Of a stretch of DNA of 64,000 bases, positions 1 to 9,485 are shown one piece after another. The stretch's first letter is position 1. The number at the start of each line of letters is the position of its first letter. The position numbers were made by a program, and so were the translations under genes. This stretch comes from Bin18 sp965242795 (GTDB taxonomy: Bacteria > Desulfobacterota > Binatia > Bin18), in contig OZ251505.1 in the NCBI GenBank assembly GCA_965242795.1, positions 3,038,001 through 3,102,000 on the forward strand. Reading direction: 5' to 3'. The notes under the pieces were generated by a model that had not been told where the DNA came from, made no database searches, and saw only the letters and a program-made list of their open reading frames with translations.

Positions 1-72
1 GTCCGCGGCGTGGCGGCCCTGCGCGCCGTAGGTGTCGATCAGACGTTCGGCGATCCGGTCGATGTCGGGCAT
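1..72 (-). CDS. Partial hypothetical protein (N-terminus only)
   Basis: An ATG at position 72 opens a minus-strand frame that runs off the left edge without a stop; 24 residues are visible, beginning MPDIDRIAERLIDTYG and continuing GAQGRHAAD. The start resembles small alpha-helical hypothetical proteins whose N-terminus reads like IxRxAxxLIxxYG, but this is only an impression. It lies downstream of pdxA in the same direction, about 180 bp after the pdxA stop, with dispersed repeat sequence between. Function is unknown. Confidence 0.45.
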   Translation of the reverse strand, partial: MPDIDRIAERLIDTYGAQGRHAAD

Positions 73-130
73 GAGTGGTTAGTGGCTCGTGGTCAGTGAG
101 GAGAGGATAGGCTTCGACCGGCCCATTGAG

Positions 131-195
131 ATCGGTCCCTGAGCTTGCCGTGCCTCGAGCGTGTCGAAAGGTCGAAGGGTGTCGAAACGAGTCCC
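131..195. repeat. Dispersed 'cttcgacaagctcagg'-type repeat copy
   Basis: Between pdxA and the partial gene at the left edge the sequence reads GGTCCCTGAGCTTGCC, then GTGTCGAAAGGTCGAAGGG and GTCGAAACGA. This is a degenerate copy of the same repeat family that occurs several times at 28.36-28.72 kb and once near 31.08 kb. The short inverted repeat GGTCAGTGA (91-99) / TCACTGACC (253-261) brackets this interval, and its right arm contains the pdxA stop codon. Confidence 0.5.
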
Positions 196-252
196 AAGAT
201 CGTTTGATATGAAGTCCGCCTTGCCTGCATTCTTCCGACCACTCGCCACTGG

Positions 253-1266
253 TCACTGACCACTCGCCTTCCTGATCCGCGCCATGTCCGCAGCGAGATT
301 CAACGCCGCGCTCATGCTGCGCGGACTGGCTTCGTTCCGTCCGGCGATGTCGAACGCGGTGCCGTGGTCGGGTGCGGTGCGCACGATGGGTAGCCCCAGC
401 GTGACGTTCACCCCTTCCTCCCAAGCCAGCAGTTTGAGCGGGATGAGTGCCTGGTCGTGATATTGGCACACTACCCCGTCGAACTCGCCGCCGGTCGTGC
501 GGACGAACACGGTATCCGCCGACAGGGGACCGACGACGTCGACTCCACCCTCCCGAGCGCGGGCGACGGCGGGTTCGATCAACCGACGTTCCTCATCGCC
601 GAAGGCGCCGGCCTCGCCCGCGTGCGGGTTCAGTGCGGCGACCGCCAGCCGCGGCCGATCCAGCCCGTGGAAGCGGCGCAAGTGGACCGCGGCCAGCGTG
701 ACGGTCGTCGCAATCCGCTCGATGGACAACGCCGCGGGCACCGCGGCCAGCCGCAGATGCGTCGTGACCAGGATCACGCGCAGGCCGCGGCCGACGAGCA
801 TCATGCGCACCGCGGGCGTGCCGGTGAGCCGGGCCAGCAGTTCGGTGTGGCCGGGATACCGGTGCCCGGCCGCGTGCCACATGGCTTTGCAGACCGGCGC
901 GGTGACCAGCCCGTCCAGGTCGCCGTTCATGGCGAGCCGGACACCGGCGTCCACGGCGCGGTAGGCCGCGTCGCCGCCGGCCGGCGTCGGCCGGCCCGGC
1001 ATGCGGGCCGCGGCATCGAGTGTGGAAACGGCCAGCACCGGCAGCCGATTCGGGTCCGAAGGATAAGAATCTCCCGCCTGCCAAGCGGACGGCCGCAGCC
1101 CCGCGGACAGACGTTCGACCGTTTGCTCGACGACCGCCCTGTCGCCCAGCACGACCGGTCGGCAGGTCGCCGCGGACCGGATCGCCCGCGCGGCGCGGAT
1201 GGCGACCTCCGGGCCGATCCCGGCCGGGTCGCCCAGGGTCACGCCGATCAGGGGAGCCGTGTGCAT
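253..1266 (-). CDS. pdxA: 4-hydroxythreonine-4-phosphate dehydrogenase PdxA
   Basis: Catalyses NAD-dependent oxidation of 4-phosphohydroxy-L-threonine in the DXP-dependent pyridoxal 5'-phosphate pathway; cytosolic. The 337-residue protein has the family length and opens with the diagnostic GVTLGDPAGIGPEV. Metal-binding histidines are visible in YPGHTELLA (about residue 140), LNPHAGEAG and CQYHDQALIPLKLL. It is the last gene of the minus-strand series aroQ-accB-accC-DUF1573-mfd-surA-pdxA and starts 22 bp after the surA stop, so it is probably co-transcribed. The C-terminus ends ARIRKASGQ, with the stop inside a short inverted repeat, so the last residues may have been altered by repeat sequence. 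Identification is firm. Confidence 0.96.
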   Translation of the reverse strand: MHTAPLIGVTLGDPAGIGPEVAIRAARAIRSAATCRPVVLGDRAVVEQTVERLSAGLRPSAWQAGDSYPSDPNRLPVLAVSTLDAAARMPGRPTPAGGDAAYRAVDAGVRLAMNGDLDGLVTAPVCKAMWHAAGHRYPGHTELLARLTGTPAVRMMLVGRGLRVILVTTHLRLAAVPAALSIERIATTVTLAAVHLRRFHGLDRPRLAVAALNPHAGEAGAFGDEERRLIEPAVARAREGGVDVVGPLSADTVFVRTTGGEFDGVVCQYHDQALIPLKLLAWEEGVNVTLGLPIVRTAPDHGTAFDIAGRNEASPRSMSAALNLAADMARIRKASGQ

Positions 1267-1288
1267 GGCCGGGCCGCCGCGGCGCGTC

Positions 1289-2383
1289 TCAGAACGGCCA
1301 CAGCCAGCCCAGCACGCCGGTCTTCTTGGGAGATTCGAGCCGGTCGGGCGAGACGTCTTCCACGCCGCCGGCCAGAACCGATTCGGTTTCGGTTATGTCC
1401 GCGCCGAAGTCCTGCGGCGCGTCGAGGAAATTTTCGACGTGGTGCCGAAAGCGCAGGTCTTCCTTGAACCAGCGCGCGTAGCGGTCGCGCAACGCCTGGT
1501 TGTAGAGGGTGGTCTTGATCTCTTCGGATACGGTTTCCAGGGGTTGCAACCCGGCCTCGCGTTTGTCCACGACCTTGAGCAGGTGCATCCCGGAATCGGT
1601 ACGGAACGGCTCGCTGATGTCGCCGTTGTTCAGCGAGAAGGCGACCTGCTCGATGTCTTCCGGCATCTGCCCGAGCTCGAAATAGCCCAGGTCCCCGCCG
1701 CTGTCCGCGCCCGGCCCGAGCGAGTATTGGCTCGCCAGATTGCCGAAGTTCTCGCCGGCCAGCGCCCGTTTGCGCACGTCGTGCACCAGCGCCGCGGCCT
1801 GTTCCACCTCGGCGCCGTCCGCGGCGGGCGGCAGGGGCCGGAAGACGTGCTGGATGCGGATCCGGGCCGGCTGGGTGTATGCGTCGATGTGCTCGTCGTA
1901 GTAGCGCTGGATGTCCTCGGGCGTGACGTTCACCTTGGAGCCGATCTCGCGGTTCATCAGGATGGCCTGCTCGACCTCGTGGCTGACCCGCTCGCGGTAC
2001 GCCTCGATCGACATGCCCTCGCTCTCCAACGCGGCCTCGAACTCCTCGTCGCTCAGATTGTTCTGCGCCTGGATGCGCGCGATGTAGCCGTCGATGTCCG
2101 CCTGCTTGGCTTTCAAGCCCTGCTTTTCGACCTCTTTGTGGACGAGCTTGCGCATGACCAGCGCGTCCAGGATCTCACGGTCGGACATCCCCGCGGCCCC
2201 GCCGCTCGGCGCCAGCGGACTGGTGCCGGCCTGCTCGCGGAAGCCCTGCATTTCGTACGCGGTGATCGGCTCGCCGTCCACGGTCGCCACGATGCGGTTG
2301 ATGACTCCGGCCCGCGCCGCGCCCAGCCAGACGCCCAGCGTCACGAAACAGCAAAGGCCGCGTATCCAGCGTCCGGTCGGCAT
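1289..2383 (-). CDS. surA: SurA-type periplasmic peptidyl-prolyl isomerase/chaperone
   Basis: Periplasmic chaperone for outer-membrane proteins. Residues 1-25 form a signal peptide (basic start, hydrophobic core, cleavage after ARA). A SurA N-terminal helical domain follows (INRIVATVDGEPITAYEM, then long helices to about 150). A single parvulin/PpiC domain spans about residues 172-275, with the typical GENFGNLASQYS, GGDLGYF and SGMHLLKV segments. At 364 residues and one parvulin domain it is shorter than E. coli SurA, which has two, and resembles the single-domain PrsA/SurA seen in Deltaproteobacteria. It lies 12 bp downstream of mfd and upstream of pdxA; surA-pdxA neighbourhood is also found in enterics. 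Confidence 0.9.
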   Translation of the reverse strand: MPTGRWIRGLCCFVTLGVWLGAARAGVINRIVATVDGEPITAYEMQGFREQAGTSPLAPSGGAAGMSDREILDALVMRKLVHKEVEKQGLKAKQADIDGYIARIQAQNNLSDEEFEAALESEGMSIEAYRERVSHEVEQAILMNREIGSKVNVTPEDIQRYYDEHIDAYTQPARIRIQHVFRPLPPAADGAEVEQAAALVHDVRKRALAGENFGNLASQYSLGPGADSGGDLGYFELGQMPEDIEQVAFSLNNGDISEPFRTDSGMHLLKVVDKREAGLQPLETVSEEIKTTLYNQALRDRYARWFKEDLRFRHHVENFLDAPQDFGADITETESVLAGGVEDVSPDRLESPKKTGVLGWLWPF

Positions 2384-2395
2384 GGTGCGCCCCGG

Positions 2396-5300
2396 CTACC
2401 ACGATTGCCCGAGCCGGCGCAAGATATCCCGGATCGCGTCGGGGGCGGTTTCGCCCGCGGCCGACCGGCACGACAGGCGCAGGTCGGGGCTGAGGCGCGC
2501 GTCGTTCTTGCGCACGAACGCCGCCAGCCGCTCCGCGGGGATGGGCGCGTCCGGGTGAAAGTGCAGCGTCACCGTGTCGTCCTTGGCGTACACCGCGGAC
2601 ACCAGCGCACGGCGCAGGACGCGGCGCAGGTCCATCACGTCGATGAAGCGGCGGACGAGTTCGGGCGCCGGCCCGAAACGGTCTTCCATCTCGTCGGCCA
2701 GCGCGTCGAGGTCGTCGCGGTCCGCCACGTTGGCGAGCTTCTTGTAGAACACCAGGCGCTGGTTGACGTCGGGAATGTAGGCTTCGGGCAGGTAGGCCGG
2801 CACGCCGATGTGGATTTCCGGTTCGATGGACACCTCGATGGCGCCGCCGCGCAACTCGTGGACGGTCTCGTCCAACATCTGGGCGTAGAGTTCGTAGCCG
2901 ACCGCGGCCACGCGCCCGGACTGTTCCTTGCCCAGCAGGTTGCCGGCCCCGCGGATCTCCAAATCGTGGGCCGCCAGCCGGAAGCCGCCGCCCAGGTCGT
3001 CCAGTTCCTGCAGCACCTCCAGGCGCCGCTGGGCGTCGCGCGAGAGCGCGCGTTCGTCGCGGATCAGCAGATAGGCGTACGCGCGCAGTGCGGAGCGGCC
3101 GACCCGGCCGCGCAACTGGTAGAGTTGCGCCAGCCCGAAACGGTCGGCGCGGTTGATGATGATGGTGTTGGCGGTCGGGATGTCCAACCCCGATTCGATG
3201 ATGGCCGAGCACAGCAGCACGTTGATCCGGTTGTGCAGGAAGTCGAGCATCACGGCTTCCAGGTCGCGCTCGCCCATCTGGCCGTGCGCGACGCCCAACG
3301 CGGCCTCGGGCACGACGTCGCGCAGGCGGTCGGCCATCTTGTCGATCGTCTCCACGCGGTTGTGTACGAAGAAGACTTGGCCGCCGCGCGCCAGTTCCTG
3401 CAAGATGGCCGAACGGATCAGGCCGGCGTCGAAGCGCGCCACGTAGGTGCGCACCGCCTGCCGGTCGACCGGCGGGGTCTCGATCACGCTCAGGTCGCGC
3501 AAGCCCATCATGCTCATGTTGAGCGAGCGCGGGATGGGCGTGGCCGACAGGGTCAGCACGTCCACCTCGTGGCGCAGGCGTTTGATCTTCTCCTTGTGCG
3601 TCACCCCGAAGCGGTGTTCCTCATCCACCACGACCAGTCCCAGCGCCTTGAACCGCACGTCGCGCTGCAGCAGGCGGTGCGTGCCGATCACGACGTCCAC
3701 CTGCCCGCCCGTGATTCCGGCCAGCACGGCCTTGACGTCCGCGGGGCTGCGAAAGCGGTTCAACGCCTCGACCCGCACCGGGTAGTCGGCGAACCGGCGC
3801 GTGAACGTCTCGGCGTGCTGTTGGGCCAGAACCGTCGTCGGCACCAGCACCGCGACCTGCCGCCCGCTTTCCACGGTCAGATAGGCGGCGCGCAGCGCGA
3901 CCTCGGTCTTGCCGTAGCCCACGTCGCCGCACACCAGCCGGTCCATGGGTTTGGCCGCCTGCAGGTCGGACACGACGTCGTCGATGGCGGCGCGCTGGCC
4001 GCTGGTCTCCTCGAACGGAAAACGCGCCACGAACTCCTCGTAGCCGTCCGTGAAGTGCGCCAGCCGCGGGCGTTCCGCGTTTTCGCGCACCGCGTGCAGT
4101 TCGAGCAGTTCGCGCGCCATGGCCAGAATCGCCTCGCGGGTGCGGCGCTTGACGCGCTCCCACGTCTGGCTGCCCAGCCGGTCGAGCGCCGGCGCCGCGC
4201 CGCCCGCGCCCGTGTATTTCTGGACGAGGTTGATGCGCTCGACCGGCACGTACATTTTGTCGCCGCCGGCGTATTCCAGGTGGAGATAGTCGCCCGCGGT
4301 GCCCGCCACGCTCAGGTGGTGCAGCCCGTGGTACTGCCCGATGCCGTGGTCGGTATGCACCACGTAGTCGCCGGACGCCAACTGGCTCAGGCCGGTCAGA
4401 TAGTCGGCGACCGGCCGCGGCCGGCTCCGCCGCCGGTGCCGGCGCTCGCCGAACACGTCCTCCTCGGCGAGCACGACCAGCCCGTCTTCGGGCAGGCGGA
4501 ACCCGTGCGACACCTGGGCGACGACGATCGCGCTGCGCCCCCGGTACGGTGCCCGCCACGCCGGCGGCTCGTCGATGGGAAGCGTCACCTCGTGGCCGTC
4601 CAGCAGGTGTTGCAGGTGTTCGGCCACGCGCGGGGTCGAGACCGCCAGACACACGCGCAGCCCGGCGTCCCGCCAGCCGCGGATTTGCGTGGCGAGCGGG
4701 GCCAGGCTCTTCTCCCCGCCGCCGGACGGGCGCGTTCCGGTGTGCAGCCCCGCGGCGACCGCGCAGTCCGCGTCCACCGTCGCCAAGCCGCGCACCTCTA
4801 TCCGCACGCGGTCGGCCAGCGCCGTTTCCACTTGGTCCGCGGAGGCGTAGGTCCGCTCGACCGGCGGGACGAAGCGGCCTGCCTCGCGCGCGGTCACGGC
4901 GTGCGTCTCCAGCCGGTCCCACACCTCGGCGAGGCGCGTCTCCCGAGTCGCGGGTTCGACCGCCCACACGATGCTGTCGTGCGGGACGTAGTCCGCCGGC
5001 TCCTCCAATGTCGGGTACAGATAGGGCAACAGGAATTCGACGCCCGGAAACGACAGCCCGCTCTTGACGTTTTCCACGAGACGCTGCCGTTCGCGGTACG
5101 GCACCTCGCCGGCGTCCAGCGCCTCTTCTATCGTGCGCCACGCGGCCTGCAGGCGGGCGACGGAAAAGAACCGCATGGGCAGCACCATCAGTTCGTCGAC
5201 GTCGTCGTGCGAGCGTTGCGTGGCCGGCGCGAACGACCGCATGGTCTCGACCGTGTCGCCCAGAAACTCGACGCGGACCGGCCGGTCGGCCAGTGGCGGA

Positions 5301-5926
5301 AATAGATCGACGATGCCGCCGCGCACGCTGATCTCGCCCTTTTCCTCGACCAGCGGCACGCGGCGGTACCCCCACTGCACGCCGTATTCGACCAGTTCGG
5401 TGAGCGGAAAATCGTCGCCGACCCGCAGCCGCAAGGTCGCGGTGATGAACTCTTCCTGGGGCAGCACGCGCTGCAGCAGGGCCTCGGCCGAGGTGACCAG
5501 CACCGGAGCGCTGACCGACAGCAGGTCGTACAGCCCTTCGATCTGTGCGGCGACGGTCTCGCTGCCGGGCGACACGCCCTCGGCCGCGGACACGTCCCAC
5601 GCCGGATAGTAGCGGACGCGTGCGGCGAGCGCGGGGCCCGCGAACGCGCGCAGGTCGTGCGCGAACGCCTCGGCGTCCGCATCCGCGGGCAGCACGCACA
5701 GGCCGGGCCGCGGGCAGTCCGCCAGCGCGTCGGCCACGAACAGAGCTTGCGAGGCGCCCTTGAGCCCGGCCACGCGCAGCAGGCGTCCGGCCGCGGCGGA
5801 GCGGGACAGGAAGCCGACCGTGGCGTCGCGTGCCGCGGCCAGCGATTCCGCGGCCACGGGGGGAGCATCTGCCTGCATAGCCGGGCTTGAGGAGCGCGCG
5901 TTATCGGCTGGCCGCGTCTGCGTCAC
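2396..5926 (-). CDS. mfd: Transcription-repair coupling factor Mfd
   Basis: Large SF2 DNA translocase (1176 residues, normal length) that removes stalled RNA polymerase and recruits UvrA to lesions. The N-terminal UvrB-like region (about 30-400) is followed by the CarD-like RNA-polymerase interaction domain beginning DYVVHTDHGIGQYHG (about 520). The translocase motifs are clear: VCGDVGYGKTEVALRA (Walker A), DEEHRFGV (motif II), TLSATPIPRSL (motif III), and QLYQLRGRVGRS in RecA2. The TRCF C-terminal domain follows (ISIEPEIHIGVPAYLPEAYI region). The start overlaps the upstream DUF1573 gene by 26 bp, indicating translational coupling. Confidence 0.97.
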   Translation of the reverse strand: MTQTRPADNARSSSPAMQADAPPVAAESLAAARDATVGFLSRSAAAGRLLRVAGLKGASQALFVADALADCPRPGLCVLPADADAEAFAHDLRAFAGPALAARVRYYPAWDVSAAEGVSPGSETVAAQIEGLYDLLSVSAPVLVTSAEALLQRVLPQEEFITATLRLRVGDDFPLTELVEYGVQWGYRRVPLVEEKGEISVRGGIVDLFPPLADRPVRVEFLGDTVETMRSFAPATQRSHDDVDELMVLPMRFFSVARLQAAWRTIEEALDAGEVPYRERQRLVENVKSGLSFPGVEFLLPYLYPTLEEPADYVPHDSIVWAVEPATRETRLAEVWDRLETHAVTAREAGRFVPPVERTYASADQVETALADRVRIEVRGLATVDADCAVAAGLHTGTRPSGGGEKSLAPLATQIRGWRDAGLRVCLAVSTPRVAEHLQHLLDGHEVTLPIDEPPAWRAPYRGRSAIVVAQVSHGFRLPEDGLVVLAEEDVFGERRHRRRSRPRPVADYLTGLSQLASGDYVVHTDHGIGQYHGLHHLSVAGTAGDYLHLEYAGGDKMYVPVERINLVQKYTGAGGAAPALDRLGSQTWERVKRRTREAILAMARELLELHAVRENAERPRLAHFTDGYEEFVARFPFEETSGQRAAIDDVVSDLQAAKPMDRLVCGDVGYGKTEVALRAAYLTVESGRQVAVLVPTTVLAQQHAETFTRRFADYPVRVEALNRFRSPADVKAVLAGITGGQVDVVIGTHRLLQRDVRFKALGLVVVDEEHRFGVTHKEKIKRLRHEVDVLTLSATPIPRSLNMSMMGLRDLSVIETPPVDRQAVRTYVARFDAGLIRSAILQELARGGQVFFVHNRVETIDKMADRLRDVVPEAALGVAHGQMGERDLEAVMLDFLHNRINVLLCSAIIESGLDIPTANTIIINRADRFGLAQLYQLRGRVGRSALRAYAYLLIRDERALSRDAQRRLEVLQELDDLGGGFRLAAHDLEIRGAGNLLGKEQSGRVAAVGYELYAQMLDETVHELRGGAIEVSIEPEIHIGVPAYLPEAYIPDVNQRLVFYKKLANVADRDDLDALADEMEDRFGPAPELVRRFIDVMDLRRVLRRALVSAVYAKDDTVTLHFHPDAPIPAERLAAFVRKNDARLSPDLRLSCRSAAGETAPDAIRDILRRLGQSW

Positions 5927-7019
5927 GCACCGCGCCGAAGACGCGGACGGCCAGCCGCGCCTGTTCCGGATGGTCGGTGACGACCTCGACCTTCCCGCGC
6001 AGTCTGCCGGGCGTGTCGCCGCGGACGTGCAGGTCCAGCCGGAACTCCCGGCCGGGCGTGACTTCGTGCAGTTCGGGAACGACCGCGTCGATCTCGCTGG
6101 TCACCTCGAGGATGCGCAGCGGCGCGGCCCCGCCGTTCTCGATACGCACGGTCCGCGTGCTGCGTGCCCCGGGGCGTACCACGCCGAACGACACTTGCGG
6201 CGGCTCGACCGCCACGTCGCCCTCGACGTTCCCGAACACGGGCACGGTCAGCCGCGGCTTCTTCTCGCTGGTGGTGGTGATCGTCAGCGTATCCCGGAGT
6301 TGGCCGAGCGGCGCGGTGTCGGCCACGCGCACGTGCACGCGCCGGCCGCGTTTGCCGTCCGCTTCGACGTCTTCGGTCTCGACCAGCAGGCCCGGGTGGT
6401 CATGGGCGATGCCGGTGATCGAGACCGGCGTGTCCGCATCGTACAACACGCTGACCGTGCGCGTGGCGCGGCTGCCGCGGCGCAGCCGGCCCAGGTAGAG
6501 TTGGGGCGGCCGGACCGCGACTTCGGCCGTGACCTCGCCCTGCAGGACGAGCGTCGTGATCGGGTGCGCCGGATCGTTGCTGCGCACGTCGAGGCGTTTG
6601 CTTTGGGCGCCGAGAAAGCGGCCGGTGTCGAACCGCGCCCGAATGCTGCCGGCGGCGCCCGGCGCAATCGTGTCGTCCGCCAGCACCGCCGCGGTACAGC
6701 CGCACGACGTTTCCACGGACTCGATCCGCAGGGCGCGCGTCCCGCGGTTGGAGAACCGGAAGACGTGGGTGACGGTTTCGCCCTGCTCGACGCGGCCGAA
6801 GTCGAACACGGGGGCGTCCACGTGCAGCCGCGGCCCGGCGGGCGTGACGGAGTCGGCGTCCGCGGTCCCGGTGGCCGGTTGCGCCGCCGCGGTGGAAGCG
6901 TCGGGAGGGGCGGCCTTGGCCGGCGCCGGTATCCCTCCGACCATCCAGGAGAGAACGACGGCCAGGACCCAGGCCGGGCGCGCACCGTTGCGCAGAAACG
7001 ACATAGCCGGACTCGTCAA
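5901..7019 (-). CDS. Secreted DUF1573-family protein with repeated Ig-like domains
   Basis: 372 residues. An N-terminal hydrophobic segment (AWVLAVVLSWMVGGIPAPAKA) looks like a signal peptide. The body has three beta-rich repeats of DUF1573/ASH-like type, each with an FxFGxVxxG...xxVRxxNxG pattern: FDFGRVEQGETVTHVFRFSN near residue 70, YLGRLRRGSRATRTVSV near 190, and VSFGVVRPGARSTRTVRIEN near 280. A conserved SCGCT motif lies near residue 105, as in other DUF1573 proteins. The molecular role of the family is unknown; adhesion or envelope scaffolding is plausible. It overlaps accC by 4 bp and mfd by 26 bp. Confidence 0.85.
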   Translation of the reverse strand: MTSPAMSFLRNGARPAWVLAVVLSWMVGGIPAPAKAAPPDASTAAAQPATGTADADSVTPAGPRLHVDAPVFDFGRVEQGETVTHVFRFSNRGTRALRIESVETSCGCTAAVLADDTIAPGAAGSIRARFDTGRFLGAQSKRLDVRSNDPAHPITTLVLQGEVTAEVAVRPPQLYLGRLRRGSRATRTVSVLYDADTPVSITGIAHDHPGLLVETEDVEADGKRGRRVHVRVADTAPLGQLRDTLTITTTSEKKPRLTVPVFGNVEGDVAVEPPQVSFGVVRPGARSTRTVRIENGGAAPLRILEVTSEIDAVVPELHEVTPGREFRLDLHVRGDTPGRLRGKVEVVTDHPEQARLAVRVFGAVRDADAASR

Positions 7020-8416
7020 GCCGTACTGGAAGATGGGCCGCTCGCCCGCTTGGCGGGCCGCGGCGCCGCGGTCTTCATCCGCTCCAGGAGTTGATCCAGG
7101 TAGCGCGTGTGCAGCTTGCCAGCCAGGAAATCGTGGTCACGCAGCACACGCTGATGCAGCGGGATGTTCGTCTTGATCCCGTCGATGCGGTATTCGCCCA
7201 GCGCGGCGCGCATCCGCCGGACGGCCTCGTCGCGGGTGTGTCCGCCGACGACGACCTTGGCGACGAGCGAATCGTAGTGGACCGGGACCTCGCTGTTCTC
7301 CACCACGCCGGCCTCGACGCGCACGCCCGGCCCGCCCGGCGGGTGGTAGGCGCGGATGGTGCCGGGCGACGGCAGCAGGCTGACCGGGTCCTCCGCCACC
7401 ACGCGGCACTCGATGGCGTGCCCGGAAAAGTCCACGTCGGACTGGCGCATCCCCAGCGGCTCGCCGGCCGCGGCGCGGATGCCGGCCTGCACCACGTCGA
7501 TGCCGGTCAGCATTTCGGTCACCGGATGTTCGACCTGTACGCGCGTATTCATCTCGATGAAGTAGTAGCGGCCCTGCGTATCGAGCAGGAACTCGATCGT
7601 CCCCACGTTGGTATAGCCGACCGCCCGCGCGGCGCGCACCGCGGTCGCGCCCATGCGTTCGCGCAGGCGCTTGGTCAGTGCGGGTGACGGCGACTCCTCG
7701 ATCAGCTTCTGGTAGCGCCGCTGGACCGAGCACTCGCGCTCGCCCAGATGAATCACGTGGCGGTGCTGGTCGCCGAGGATCTGGAACTCGACGTGCCGGG
7801 CGCGTTCCAGATATTTCTCGACGTACAGCGTGCCGTTGCCGAACGCGGCGTCGGCCTCTTCCCGGGCCACGCTGAACAGCGAGCCCAATTCCTTCTCGTT
7901 GCGCGCCACGCGCAAGCCGCGTCCGCCGCCCCCGCCGGCCGCCTTGAGCAGTACCGGAAAGCCGACCTGCGCGGCCACGGCCTGCGCCTCCTTCACGTCG
8001 CGGATGCCCGCGGACGTGCCGGACAGAACCGGCACCCCGGCGCGCTCCATGATGCGGCGCGCGCGCGGTTTGTCGCCCATCAGCCGGATGTTCCGCACGC
8101 GCGGCCCGATGAAGGTCAAGCCCGAACGCTGGCACGCCTCGGCGAAATCGCCGTTCTCGGACAGAAAGCCGTAGCCCGGATGCACCGCGTCGGCACCGAA
8201 GGCGAGCCCGGCGCTGACGATGGCCGGGATGTTCAGATAGCTGTCCGCGGGGTTGGGCGGGCCGATGCAGACGCTTTCGTCGGCCAGCCGGGCGTGCAGG
8301 GCGTTGCGGTCCGCGGTCGAATAGACCGCGACCGTCGCGATCTCCATTTCGCGGCAGGCGCGAATCACCCGCACCGCGATCTCCCCGCGGTTGGCAATGA
8401 GGATTTTCTTGAACAC
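7016..8416 (-). CDS. accC: Acetyl-CoA carboxylase, biotin carboxylase subunit
   Basis: ATP-dependent carboxylation of biotin on BCCP, the first step of malonyl-CoA synthesis. The protein starts KKILIANRGEIAVRVIRA. It carries the glycine-rich ATP-grasp loop KAAGGGGGRGLRV (about residue 160), the ECSVQRRYQKLIEESPS segment and the EMNTRVQVEHPVTE catalytic region (about 290). Its 466 residues compare with about 449 in E. coli; the extra residues form a basic C-terminal tail (PAKRASGPSSSTA). It follows accB by 51 bp, the usual accB-accC order, and its stop overlaps the next gene. Confidence 0.97.
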   Translation of the reverse strand: MFKKILIANRGEIAVRVIRACREMEIATVAVYSTADRNALHARLADESVCIGPPNPADSYLNIPAIVSAGLAFGADAVHPGYGFLSENGDFAEACQRSGLTFIGPRVRNIRLMGDKPRARRIMERAGVPVLSGTSAGIRDVKEAQAVAAQVGFPVLLKAAGGGGGRGLRVARNEKELGSLFSVAREEADAAFGNGTLYVEKYLERARHVEFQILGDQHRHVIHLGERECSVQRRYQKLIEESPSPALTKRLRERMGATAVRAARAVGYTNVGTIEFLLDTQGRYYFIEMNTRVQVEHPVTEMLTGIDVVQAGIRAAAGEPLGMRQSDVDFSGHAIECRVVAEDPVSLLPSPGTIRAYHPPGGPGVRVEAGVVENSEVPVHYDSLVAKVVVGGHTRDEAVRRMRAALGEYRIDGIKTNIPLHQRVLRDHDFLAGKLHTRYLDQLLERMKTAAPRPAKRASGPSSSTA

Positions 8417-8467
8417 GCCCGCCCTCTGCGCCGGAACCGGTCTCGTCCGCGCGGTTTCGCGTGGCGC

Positions 8468-8920
8468 TTACACCGGTTCGAGCAGGAACAACGCCTGGCC
8501 GTACTCGACCGGCTGGCCGTTTTCGACCAGCACGCTGCGCAGCCGCCCGCGCTGCTCGGACTCGATCTCGTTCATCATCTTCATGGCTTCGATGATGCAC
8601 ACCACGTCGCCGGCCTCGACGACGTCGCCGACGCCGACGAACGGTTTGGCGTCCGGCCCGGGCGCTAGGTAGAAGGTGCCGACCATGGGCGACGTAATCC
8701 GCAACCCGCCCGCGTCCGACTCGCGCCCCGCGGCCGGCGGCGCGTTCGGCGCCGCAACCTGGGACTGGGCCGCGGGAGTCGCGTGCACGACCTGCGGCGG
8801 GCCGGCCGCCGGCCCGCCCAGCACGAGGCGCACGTGCCCCTCGGCGTCCTTGACCTCCAGTTCGGTCACGCCCGTTTCGGCCATCAGGTCGATGAGCTTG
8901 CGAATCTCGTCGACGTCCAT
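8468..8920 (-). CDS. accB: Acetyl-CoA carboxylase biotin carboxyl carrier protein
   Basis: BCCP subunit, 150 residues. The N-terminal helix (DVDEIRKLIDLMAETGVTELEV) and Ala/Pro-rich linker (about 50-72) precede the biotinyl domain, which contains the canonical EAMKMMNEIE motif whose central lysine is biotinylated. The N-terminal thumb and the VEYGQALFLLEPV ending are typical. Located between aroQ (15 bp upstream) and accC, matching the aroQ/efp-accB-accC order of many diderms. Confidence 0.97.
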   Translation of the reverse strand: MDVDEIRKLIDLMAETGVTELEVKDAEGHVRLVLGGPAAGPPQVVHATPAAQSQVAAPNAPPAAGRESDAGGLRITSPMVGTFYLAPGPDAKPFVGVGDVVEAGDVVCIIEAMKMMNEIESEQRGRLRSVLVENGQPVEYGQALFLLEPV

Positions 8921-8935
8921 CGTTGCGGCGTATCC

Positions 8936-9379
8936 TCAATCGGCCGGCCGGGAACCGAGGGCCGCGGCGGCGCGCAGCCCCAACAGATAGCTGTCCACCC
9001 CGAACCCGCAGATCTGCCCGACCGCGGCGCGCGCCACGTACGAGTGGTGGCGGAACTCCTCCCGCCGGTACAGGTTCGACAGATGCACCTCGACGGTCGG
9101 GACCTCGGCGGCCAGAATGGCGTCCAGCAGCGCCACGCTGGTATGCGTCAGCGCCCCGGCGTTGATGAGCAGCGCGTCGAACCGTCCGCGCGCGGCTTGG
9201 ATGCGATCTACCAATGCGCCCTCGTGGTTGGACTGGAACGTCTCCACCTCGACGTCCAACTCGCGGGCCACGTCGGCGAGCCGGGCGTCGACGTCGTCCA
9301 ACGTCGTCGTGCCGTAGATTTCGGGCTGGCGCCGGCCCAACATGTTCAGATTCGGGCCGTGGAGAACGAGGATGCGCAC
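8936..9379 (-). CDS. aroQ: Type II 3-dehydroquinate dehydratase
   Basis: Shikimate-pathway enzyme converting 3-dehydroquinate to 3-dehydroshikimate; forms dodecamers. The 147-residue length and LVLHGPNLNMLGRRQPEIYG opening are diagnostic; the flexible-lid Arg and Tyr are present. Further signatures are LINAGALTHTSVALLDA and EVHLSNLYRREEFRHHSY, which contains the catalytic His region. It starts 107 bp downstream of the MBL hydrolase gene and probably leads the fatty-acid/mfd operon. Confidence 0.96.
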   Translation of the reverse strand: MRILVLHGPNLNMLGRRQPEIYGTTTLDDVDARLADVARELDVEVETFQSNHEGALVDRIQAARGRFDALLINAGALTHTSVALLDAILAAEVPTVEVHLSNLYRREEFRHHSYVARAAVGQICGFGVDSYLLGLRAAAALGSRPAD

Positions 9380-9485
9380 CGCAGGCTTCTTTCCACGCGC
9401 GCGGCTCCGAGCGTGGCCGGCGCAGGCGCAAGTCTATGGACAACCCCCCGGAGCGTCAAGGCGCGCCCTCTCCCCCGTCACCCCC

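Noticed and set aside
1199..5305. A very long plus-strand open frame (over 1300 codons) antisense to surA and mfd
   Set aside because: It is the antisense shadow of GC-rich coding sequence. The minus strand encodes complete, motif-perfect SurA and Mfd, while the plus frame has Val/Arg/His/Asp-rich shadow composition and no recognisable domains.
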